Assembly (NCBI RefSeq): GCF_006716745.1
Contig: NZ_VFPP01000001.1
Coordinates: 1,984,001-2,048,000, forward strand
Direction of reading: 5' to 3'
Origin: Saccharothrix saharensis
GTDB taxonomy: Bacteria; Actinomycetota; Actinomycetes; Mycobacteriales; Pseudonocardiaceae
DNA: 64,000 bases
Shown here: positions 25,669-33,344 of the stretch, piece after piece
Layout: the number at the start of each line of letters is the position of its first letter
Numbering within the stretch: position 1 is the stretch's first letter
Notes under the pieces: generated by a model
Told to the model about the DNA's origin: nothing
The model's input: the letters and a program-made list of their open reading frames with translations, nothing else
Databases searched by the model: none
Made by a program: the position numbers and the translations under genes

Positions 25669-26715
25669 ATGGACGAGCACGCCCGACCCGGCTGGTTCAC
25701 CCGGCTCGTGTCCCGCCGCACCGTGCTGGCCACCGGCACGGCGGGCCTGGCCGTGCCGGCCGCCCTGGCGCTGGGCCCGGTGGCGCCCCGGCACAGCGCC
25801 GCCGCGCAGTCGGGCGTGGTCAGGAAGATCACCCTGTACGCGGAGGCCCTGCCCGGCAACGAGTACGGCTACGGCCTCGCACCCGGCCGGGCCACGATCC
25901 CCGGCCCGACGCTGGAGATGTACGAGGGCGACACACTGGAGATCACGCTCGTCAACAACACCGACCGGCGGATGTCGATCCACCCGCACGGCGTGGACTA
26001 CAGCGTCGACTCCGACGGCAGCCCCCTCAACGCCTCCTTCAACAACCCGGGCGAGACGCGCACGTACACCTGGCGCTCACGGGAGGTGGCCGCCACCGAG
26101 GGCAGGCGGCTGATGCCCGGCACGGCGGGCTACTGGCACTACCACGACCACGCCATGGGCACCGACCACGGCTCGCTGGGCATCGCGCGGGGGCTGTACG
26201 GCGCGCTGGTCGTGCGCCGGCGCGGCGACATCCTGCCGGACGAGCAGTTCACCGTGGTGTTCAACGAGATGACGGTGAACAACCGGGTCGCGCCGCACAC
26301 GCCGCTGTTCGAGGCGAACCTCGGCCAACGGGTCGAGTGGATCGCGATCGGGCACGGCAACCAGTTCCACACCTTCCACCTGCACGCGCACCGGTGGGCC
26401 GACAACCGCACCGGGATGCTCGAAGGCCTGACCGACCCGAGCCGGGTGGTCGACACCAAGGACCTCAACCCCGGCGGTTCGTTCGGCTTCCAGGTGCTCG
26501 CGGGCGACGGCGTCGGTCCGGGCGCGTGGATGTACCACTGCCACGTGCAGAGCCACTCGGAGACCGGGATGTCCGGGATCTTCCTGGTGCGCAACGCCGA
26601 CGGGAGCATGCCGCCCGGCGCGCAGGAGGCGATCGACCGGTTCCGCGGCCACGACCACGGCGCGACGTCCCCGGTCGGGGCGCACGCGCCGCACCAGCAC
26701 CCGCCGACGCGATGA
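25669..26715 (+). CDS. Two-domain small laccase-type multicopper oxidase
   Basis: 348 residues with a Tat-like signal (LVSRRTVLATGTAGL). All four copper motifs are present in a small, two-cupredoxin-domain arrangement: SIHPHGVDY, YWHYHDHAMGTDHGS, FHTFHLHAHRW and WMYHCHVQSHSETGM. The last supplies the HCH tripeptide and the T1 ligands, with Met as axial residue. The length matches SLAC-type trimeric laccases of Streptomyces. It oxidises phenolic or metal substrates with reduction of O2 outside the cell. It is the first of five closely spaced genes and could re-oxidise a cupredoxin or mediator used by the dehydrogenase that follows. Confidence 0.92.
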   Translation: MDEHARPGWFTRLVSRRTVLATGTAGLAVPAALALGPVAPRHSAAAQSGVVRKITLYAEALPGNEYGYGLAPGRATIPGPTLEMYEGDTLEITLVNNTDRRMSIHPHGVDYSVDSDGSPLNASFNNPGETRTYTWRSREVAATEGRRLMPGTAGYWHYHDHAMGTDHGSLGIARGLYGALVVRRRGDILPDEQFTVVFNEMTVNNRVAPHTPLFEANLGQRVEWIAIGHGNQFHTFHLHAHRWADNRTGMLEGLTDPSRVVDTKDLNPGGSFGFQVLAGDGVGPGAWMYHCHVQSHSETGMSGIFLVRNADGSMPPGAQEAIDRFRGHDHGATSPVGAHAPHQHPPTR

Positions 26716-26747
26716 CCTCGCGACGGGCGACGACGAAGGAGTCAGGG

Positions 26748-29700
26748 ATGGGGCCGAGTACGTCTCCCGGCGGGAACCGCTCCAGGACGGCGCGGAGGGC
26801 GACGACCGCGCTGACCTCCGCACTGGTCGTGCTCGGCGGCTCGCTGACCGCCGCGACCGCCGACCCGGCGACGCCGGTTCCGGCGACCGCCGCCGCACCG
26901 GTGTCCGTACTGGTCTTCCACGGTCCGGCCGCCGAGCAGCAGGACCCGGTCACCCGCGCCACGCAGGCGTTCCGCGAGATCGGCGCGGCCAACGGCATCG
27001 GCGTCGACTCCTCCTCGGACCCGGCCGCGTTCACCGCGGACAACCTCGCGAAGTACCGGGGAGTGGTGTTCCTGTCCGCGGCGGGCGCACCGCTCGGCCG
27101 GGACCAGGAAGCGGTGCTGCGCGACTACGTCAAGGCCGGCGGCGGGTTCCTCGGCGTGGCCGACGCGGCGAAGGCGCAACCCGAGTCCTCCTGGTTCACC
27201 GGCCTCATCGGCACCCGCCCGGTCGGCACCACGGCCACCCCCGAGACGGTGAGCGCGGTGACGGCGAGCGCGGAGAACCCACCGAACGAGACCAAGGAGA
27301 TGCTGGTCGACGGCAAGCCCGAGACCAAGTGGCTGGTCCGCAGCACGACGGCGTGGGCGGCCGTCAAGCTGCCCGCGGCCGCCGCGGTGAACCGCTACGC
27401 GCTCACCTCGGCCAACGACGCGCCCGGCCGCGACCCCAAGGACTGGACGGTGCAGGGTTCCGCGGACGGCACGACGTGGACCGACCTGGACCGCCGGACC
27501 GGCCAGGCGTTCGCGGAGCGCTTCCAGAGCCGCACGTTCACCATCGCCGAGCCCCGGTCGTTCCAGCACTACCGCCTGTCCGTCACGGCCAACTCCGGCG
27601 AACCGCTGACCCAGCTCGCCGACCTGCGCCTGTACGCGAGCGACCCCACGCCGATACCGGACCCGCAACCGCACCGGTCGGTGGTGAACCTGCTGGACCG
27701 GCAGCACCCGGCGAACGACGGCCTGCCGCTCAATCTCACCCGCACCGACCGCTGGTACAACTGGGAACCCAATCCCGTCGGCACCGTGCACACCGTCGCC
27801 CAGGTGGAGGAGCGGCACTACGACCCCGGTCCGGGCGCCAACGGCCCGTTCCACCCGGTGTCCTGGTGCCGCGACTACGACGGCGGCCGGTCCTTCTACA
27901 CCGGCATGGGCCACACCGAGGACGGCTACGGCGAGCAGGCCTTCCGCAGCCACCTGACCGGCGCTCTCCAATGGACGACCGGCCTGGTGCGCGCCGACTG
28001 CCAGGCCACCATCGCGGCGAATTACGAGGTCGAACGGCTCACCGCGGCCAACCGGACCGGTCGGCTCGACCAGATCGGCGAGCCGCACGGCCTGACCGTC
28101 GCCCCGGACGGCACGGTGTTCTACGTCGGCAAGGCGGCCTGCCCGACCGGCCCGGTGGTCGAGTGGACCAACCCGGACGTCGGCCTGGGCTGCGGCACCA
28201 TCCACCGGTTCGACCCGGCCACCAAGCAGGTGGAGCTGCTGGCCACGCTGCCGGTGATGGGCAACCGCGGCAGCGGCACCGAGCTGGTCAAGAACGAGGA
28301 GGGCCTGCTCGGCATCGTGCCCGACCCGGAGTTCACCGAGAACGGTCGGCTCTACGTCTACTGGATGCCGCACGACACCGTCGACCGGGAGAAGCGGACC
28401 GGCAAGCGAACCGTGTCGCGGCTGACCTACGACCACGCCACCCGGACCATCGACCTGGCGACCCGCAAGGACCTGCTCCAGTGGGAGGTGCAACAGCACA
28501 GCTGCTGCCACGCCGGCGGCGGCATGGCGTTCGACGCCAAGGGGAACCTCTACATCGGCTCCGGTGACAGCAACTCGTCCCTGGGCTCGCAGGGCTACTC
28601 CGGCAACAACTGGACCGCGGACTGGCAGGGACTGTCCTTCCAGGACGCCCGCCGCACCGCGGGCAACACCAACGACCTGAACGGCAAGATCATCCGCATC
28701 CACCCCGAGCCGGACGGCACCTACACCATCCCGCCGGGCAACCTGTTCCCGCCGGGCACCGAGAAGACCCGGCCGGAGATCTACGTGATGGGCGTGCGCA
28801 ACATCTCGCGCCTCCAGATCGACCCGGTGACGCAGTGGCTGACCGCCGCCTGGGTCGGCCCCGACGCGACGCAGCCGAGCCCCGAGCTCGGCCCGGCCAA
28901 GTACGAGACGGCGACGATCATCACCGAGGCCGGCAACCACGGCTGGCCCTACTGCATGGGCGACAAGCAGCCCTACCGCGACCGCAGCGGCACCGACGCC
29001 ACCGTGCTGACCGGCTGGTACGACTGCGACGCGCCGAAGAACCACTCCCCGCGCAACACCGGACTGGTCGACCTGCCGCCGGTGAAGGACAACATGATCT
29101 GGTACGCGCCGGGCGGTGGCGGCCCGGTCTTCCCCGCCCGCCCGGACGGCAGCGGCATCCCCACCTACAAGGCGGCCGACGCCACCTACACGCAGCCGTA
29201 CCTGCGCGGCGGCGGCCAGGCGGTCATGACGGGCCCGACCTACCGCCGGGAGCTGGTCGACACCGCCAGTGGCGTCGCGTGGCCGGAGTACTGGGACGGC
29301 AAGTGGTTCATCGGCGACCAGTCCAACTCGGCCAACCGGGTCGCGGTGACCGTCGACCCGGCCGGCGTGCCGACGGCCGCTCCCCCGGCGTTCGCCGAGA
29401 GCCTGCGCGCGATCATCCCCGGCGGCCTGGGCGACGACCGGTTGCAGAGCTGGATGGACGCGAAGTTCGGCCGGGACGGCGCGCTGTACCTGCTCGACTA
29501 CGGTGGTGGGTTCTTCAGCCTGCACGCCAACCAGAAGCTCATCCGGATCACCTACCGGGGCGGCGCGAAGACGCCGGAGCCCGCCGCCACGTCGGTCGCG
29601 GTGCAGGGCAAGCCGCTGACCGTCGCCTTCACCGGCTCGAAGTCCGGTGGTGCGGCGCACCGCTGGGACTTCGGCGACGGCACGTCGTCCACCGAGGCCG

Positions 29701-30716
29701 ACCCGCGGCACACCTACGACCGCGTCGGCCGGTACCAGGCCGAGCTCACCGTCACCTACGCCGACGGCGAGACGCGGGTCGTGCCGCTCACCGTGGACGT
29801 CGGCTGCGCGGTCCCGGACGGCCGGGGAACGGTGTGGCTCGGCGAGGCCGACACGGGCGTGACCAACAAGCCGGTCGGCGGCGGCTGCACGGTCAACGAC
29901 CTCGTCGACGACGAGAGCCCGTGGGTCGACCACGGCACGTTCGTCCGGCACGTCACCGAGGTCGCCGACGAGTTGCGGCGCGACGGCGTGCTGACCGCCC
30001 GCGAGAACACCGCGCTGGCACGGGCGGCCGCGGGCTCCGACATCGGCACGGCGGGCAACACCGGGTACGAACCGATCTTCGACGGCACCGCGGCGTCGCT
30101 GCGGGGTTGGGTCCAGGCACCCTCGGGGTCGTTCTCGATCCAGCCGGACGGCGCGCTGCGCTCGTCGGGCGGGCTGGGCATGCTGTGGTACGCGGGCAAG
30201 CAGTTCGGCGACTTCTCGGTGAAGCTCCGGTTCCGCGACGCGTCACCGGACGGCGTGCGCGCCAACAGCGGCGTGTTCACCAGGTTCCCCGACCCGCGCA
30301 CCCCCGTGGACCAACGCCCGCCGGGCAGCTGCGGGACCGTCGGGTCGGCGCGGACGTCGGCGGCGTGGGTGGCCATCTACTGCGGGCATGAGATCCAGAT
30401 CTACGACGGCGGGACCGGCGAGCCGCAGAAGACCGGGTCGGTCTACAACTTCGACCCGGTCGGCCTGCCGCCCTCCGGCGCGCCCGCCAAGGGCGGTTGG
30501 CACGACTACGAGATCCGGGTCGTCGGGCAGCACTACACGATCACCCGCGACGGCGTGGTGGTCAACGAGTTCGACAACGCGCCGGGCAGGCAGTCGTCGC
30601 GCCCGGGCGACCCGCCGACCGACCTGCGCCAGTTCAGCCAGGGCTTCCTCGGCCTGCAGAACCACGGCGCGTCCGACGTGATCGATTTCCGCGACATCCG
30701 GGTGCGGTCGCTCTAG
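26748..30716 (+). CDS. Giant secreted fusion: ThuA (with inserted CBM32) - sugar dehydrogenase propeller - PKD - helical domain - DUF1080
   Basis: 1,322 residues. There is a signal peptide at 1-50. The ThuA-like domain starts at about 52 (VLVFHGPAAEQQDP; VVFLSAAGAP) and is interrupted after GGGFLGVADAAKA by a discoidin/CBM32 (about 165-300). It resumes with RTDRWYNWEPNPVG and YDGGRSFYTGMGHTEDGYGE. About 430-915 is a sorbosone dehydrogenase-like propeller (GEPHGLTVAPDG; HAGGGMAFDAKGNLYIGSGD; NTNDLNGKIIRIHPEPDG; YVMGVRNISRLQID; GNHGWPYC). PKD follows at about 925-1000 (FGDGTSSTEADPRHTY), then a helical GCTVNDL domain at about 1000-1080 and DUF1080 at about 1090-1322 (GLGMLWYAGKQFGDFSVKL; GFLGLQNHG). 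AAGGAG precedes ATG 26748. An ATG at 26712 overlaps the laccase stop and is an alternative. Confidence 0.9.
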   Translation: MGPSTSPGGNRSRTARRATTALTSALVVLGGSLTAATADPATPVPATAAAPVSVLVFHGPAAEQQDPVTRATQAFREIGAANGIGVDSSSDPAAFTADNLAKYRGVVFLSAAGAPLGRDQEAVLRDYVKAGGGFLGVADAAKAQPESSWFTGLIGTRPVGTTATPETVSAVTASAENPPNETKEMLVDGKPETKWLVRSTTAWAAVKLPAAAAVNRYALTSANDAPGRDPKDWTVQGSADGTTWTDLDRRTGQAFAERFQSRTFTIAEPRSFQHYRLSVTANSGEPLTQLADLRLYASDPTPIPDPQPHRSVVNLLDRQHPANDGLPLNLTRTDRWYNWEPNPVGTVHTVAQVEERHYDPGPGANGPFHPVSWCRDYDGGRSFYTGMGHTEDGYGEQAFRSHLTGALQWTTGLVRADCQATIAANYEVERLTAANRTGRLDQIGEPHGLTVAPDGTVFYVGKAACPTGPVVEWTNPDVGLGCGTIHRFDPATKQVELLATLPVMGNRGSGTELVKNEEGLLGIVPDPEFTENGRLYVYWMPHDTVDREKRTGKRTVSRLTYDHATRTIDLATRKDLLQWEVQQHSCCHAGGGMAFDAKGNLYIGSGDSNSSLGSQGYSGNNWTADWQGLSFQDARRTAGNTNDLNGKIIRIHPEPDGTYTIPPGNLFPPGTEKTRPEIYVMGVRNISRLQIDPVTQWLTAAWVGPDATQPSPELGPAKYETATIITEAGNHGWPYCMGDKQPYRDRSGTDATVLTGWYDCDAPKNHSPRNTGLVDLPPVKDNMIWYAPGGGGPVFPARPDGSGIPTYKAADATYTQPYLRGGGQAVMTGPTYRRELVDTASGVAWPEYWDGKWFIGDQSNSANRVAVTVDPAGVPTAAPPAFAESLRAIIPGGLGDDRLQSWMDAKFGRDGALYLLDYGGGFFSLHANQKLIRITYRGGAKTPEPAATSVAVQGKPLTVAFTGSKSGGAAHRWDFGDGTSSTEADPRHTYDRVGRYQAELTVTYADGETRVVPLTVDVGCAVPDGRGTVWLGEADTGVTNKPVGGGCTVNDLVDDESPWVDHGTFVRHVTEVADELRRDGVLTARENTALARAAAGSDIGTAGNTGYEPIFDGTAASLRGWVQAPSGSFSIQPDGALRSSGGLGMLWYAGKQFGDFSVKLRFRDASPDGVRANSGVFTRFPDPRTPVDQRPPGSCGTVGSARTSAAWVAIYCGHEIQIYDGGTGEPQKTGSVYNFDPVGLPPSGAPAKGGWHDYEIRVVGQHYTITRDGVVVNEFDNAPGRQSSRPGDPPTDLRQFSQGFLGLQNHGASDVIDFRDIRVRSL

Positions 30717-30753
30717 CCGCGTCCGGCCGGTCCGCGCCCAGGGAAGGTGCACC

Positions 30754-32280
30754 ATGTTCCGACGTTCGACCGCCGCGGTGGCCGCCGCCCTGGTGTGGGC
30801 GGCCGCGACCGCCGCCGTCCCGGCCACCGCGGTGCCGGCCGGTCCCGTCCAGGCCCAGGAGCAGGTGCTGACCTGGACCGCGGACGGCGACATCACCCGC
30901 TACAAGTCCGCGCCGACCACGGCGGCGCCCGGCCCGACGAAGATCGTCTTCGAGAACAGCGAGGCCACCGGCAACACGACCGGCATGCCGCACACGCTCA
31001 CCTTCGACACCTCCACGCCCGGCTACAACCACGACGTGGAGCTGAACGTGCTGGCCAACCCGTTCGACGCGCGGAACGGCAGGCACGAGGCCGCGGTGAC
31101 GCTCACCCCGGGCAAGTACCGCTACTTCTGCGCGATCCCCGGCCACGGCACGATGGCCGGCGAGTTCACCGTGACCGAGGGCGGCGAGGACACCACCCCG
31201 CCCACCGCGGCGGGCGAGGTCACCGGCCCGAAGAACACCGCCGGCGACTACCTCGGCAGCGCCACGGTGACGGTGACCGCCTCGGACGCGGGCTCGGGGG
31301 TGGCGTCGGTCGAGCACCAGGTGGACGACGCCGCCTTCGCCCCCCACACCGAACCGGTCCGCGTCACGGCTCCCGGCGACCACACCGTCCGGTTCCGGGC
31401 GACCGACCGGGCGGGCAACACCTCCGAGGTGGGCTCCGTCTCGTTCCGCGTGGTCGAGCCGCCGTCCGACACGACACCGCCCGAGGTCGCCGCCGACGTG
31501 ACCGGCACCGAGGACGCGCAGGGCAACTACGTGGACAAGGCGACCGTCACGATCACCGCGACCGACGCGGGCTCCGGCGTCCGGAGCCGGGAGTACCGGG
31601 TGCACTCCGGGCCGTGGACCGCCTACACCGCACCGGTCGAGGTCACCGCACCCGGATCGCACATGGTCCACTTCCGCGCGACGGACAACGCGGGCAACGC
31701 CTCGCCGGAGGGCGTGGTCGCGTTCACCGTCGTCGGCACGCCGGTCGACACCGAGCCGCCCACGACGTCCGCCGCGGTGTCCGGGGCCAGGAACCCCGAC
31801 GGCGCCTACCTCGACGAGGCGACCGTCACGATCACCGCGACGGACGCGCGGTCGGGCGTCGACCGGGTCGAGTACGCGCTCGACGGCGGCGAGTGGACCG
31901 CGTACTCGTCGGCCATCGTGGTCGGCACGGCGGGCAGCCACACCGTGCGCTACCGGGCCACCGACAAGGCCGGCAACACCGCCGAGGCGAAGTCGGTGTC
32001 CTTCAGCGTGGTCACGTCGGGGACGGACGCCTGCCCCGACTCCGACACCCGCCCGACGGTGGTCATCGGGGCCGAGGACACCGGGGTCGCCAATGCCGAC
32101 ACCGGCGACGGCTGCACCGTCAGCGACCTCATCGACCAGCACGGCGAGCACCCCGACCACGGCGCGTTCGTCCGGCACGTCGACCTCGTCACCACCGACC
32201 TGGTGGCCAGGGGCGTGCTGACCGCGCGGGAGCAGGCCGTGCTCGTGCGCGCGGCCTCGCGATCCGACATCGGCGAGTAG
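30754..32280 (+). CDS. Secreted cupredoxin protein with Ig-like repeats and a C-terminal helical domain
   Basis: 508 residues with a signal peptide at 1-35. About 38-147 is a plastocyanin-like cupredoxin: His in GMPHTLTFDT, then FCAIPGHGTMAGEF, giving the HC..H..M copper site. Three tandem repeats of about 95 residues follow (each with TVTxTATDAxSGV, VRFRATDxAGN), typical of bacterial Ig-like/OmpL47-type modules. The last about 75 residues (GAEDTGVANADTGDGCTVSDLI to ASRSDIG) match a segment of the preceding giant protein. It could carry electrons between dehydrogenase and laccase. It is 37 bp downstream of the fusion gene, in one operon. Confidence 0.87.
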   Translation: MFRRSTAAVAAALVWAAATAAVPATAVPAGPVQAQEQVLTWTADGDITRYKSAPTTAAPGPTKIVFENSEATGNTTGMPHTLTFDTSTPGYNHDVELNVLANPFDARNGRHEAAVTLTPGKYRYFCAIPGHGTMAGEFTVTEGGEDTTPPTAAGEVTGPKNTAGDYLGSATVTVTASDAGSGVASVEHQVDDAAFAPHTEPVRVTAPGDHTVRFRATDRAGNTSEVGSVSFRVVEPPSDTTPPEVAADVTGTEDAQGNYVDKATVTITATDAGSGVRSREYRVHSGPWTAYTAPVEVTAPGSHMVHFRATDNAGNASPEGVVAFTVVGTPVDTEPPTTSAAVSGARNPDGAYLDEATVTITATDARSGVDRVEYALDGGEWTAYSSAIVVGTAGSHTVRYRATDKAGNTAEAKSVSFSVVTSGTDACPDSDTRPTVVIGAEDTGVANADTGDGCTVSDLIDQHGEHPDHGAFVRHVDLVTTDLVARGVLTAREQAVLVRAASRSDIGE

Positions 32281-32308
32281 TTCCTTCACAGCAGCAGGGA
32301 GAACCGCA

Positions 32309-33277
32309 ATGGCCAGACGGACCGCACCCGCGCTCGCGACCTTGAGCGCCATCGTCACCGCGTCGGTGCTGTGCACCGCCCAGAACGCGCACGCCGACCT
32401 GGTGATGTACTGCGTCGGCAGCGGCGGTGCCGTCACGGTGCCCAGCGACCTGTACGTGCCCCCGGGCGAGTCGTGCGCGTTGACCGGCACCACCGTCACC
32501 GGCAACGTGCGCGTCGCCGCCGGCGCGAACCTCGTGATCACCGGCGGCACGGTCAACGGCGCGGTCCGGGTGGCCGCCGACGGCTACTTCGACTCGACCG
32601 ACACCGGGGTGGACGGCGGCATCACGCTGGCGTCCGGCGGCTTCGGGCTCTACCTGAGCAACACCGACGTCGGCGGCGTGGTCGTCGAGCCGAAGGGCAC
32701 GGCCACCATCGAGGGTTTCCTGTTCGTCGAGCGGGGCTCGACGGTCGACGGCGACCTCACCGCGGGCGTCGGCGAGGTCAGCGTGACCGGCAGCGAGGTG
32801 ACCGGTGACGTCAGCACCACCGCCGCCTACTTCACCGACCTGCACGACAGCTTCGTGGACGGCGCGCTGTCGGTGCTGAACAACCCGACCGGCAGCGTCG
32901 TGTGCGGCACCGCGGTCGGCGGGCGGGCCACGTTCGCCGGCAACCTCGGCGGCGTGCAGCTCGGCCCGAACGGCGGCCTCGACAGCTGCGCCTCGGGCGG
33001 TTACTTCGCCCGGGACGTCGGCATCTCGAACACCACCGGCGGCCGCACGACGCTGGACGACAACATCGTCAACGGCGTGCTGAGGCTGACCGCGAACAAC
33101 CCGGTGGCCGAGGTGGCGGCGAACAACAGCATCCGCGGCGGGGTCGTCGGCGACCACTCGGCGCCGTCCTTCGCCGCCGCCGCCGACGGGGTGCGCGGCA
33201 CCGCCGGGGAACGGGCGCGCGAGCGCCGTGCGCGGGCCGGCGCGTCCGCGGCGGTCGAGGGCGCGGCCCGTCTCTGA
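32309..33277 (+). CDS. Secreted beta-helix-like repeat protein of unknown function
   Basis: 322 residues with a signal peptide ending near QNAHAD. The body is a series of short beta-turn units such as VTGNVRVAAGANLVI, TVNGAVRVAADGYF, GVDGGITLASGGF and DVGGVVVEPKGTATI, which suggest a right-handed beta-helix, somewhat like bactofilin folds. Five cysteines (CVGSG, SCALTG, VVCGTA, SCASGG and one in the signal) could pair outside the cell. The C-terminus is Ala/Arg-rich. There is no catalytic motif. A good CAGGGAGAA precedes the ATG. As fourth gene of the laccase operon it may bind a polymer or scaffold the other proteins; that is only inference. Confidence 0.75.
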   Translation: MARRTAPALATLSAIVTASVLCTAQNAHADLVMYCVGSGGAVTVPSDLYVPPGESCALTGTTVTGNVRVAAGANLVITGGTVNGAVRVAADGYFDSTDTGVDGGITLASGGFGLYLSNTDVGGVVVEPKGTATIEGFLFVERGSTVDGDLTAGVGEVSVTGSEVTGDVSTTAAYFTDLHDSFVDGALSVLNNPTGSVVCGTAVGGRATFAGNLGGVQLGPNGGLDSCASGGYFARDVGISNTTGGRTTLDDNIVNGVLRLTANNPVAEVAANNSIRGGVVGDHSAPSFAAAADGVRGTAGERARERRARAGASAAVEGAARL

Positions 33278-33344
33278 CCGTCGCCCGATCTTCCGCCGAC
33301 CCCTGCCGGTCCCCTGTCGATCCCCGCGAAGCGGAGCCGCCGAG

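Noticed and set aside
26742..29951. A 1,069-codon open frame on the minus strand of the giant fusion gene
   Set aside because: A GC-driven antisense frame with no motifs; the plus-strand protein has six recognisable domains.
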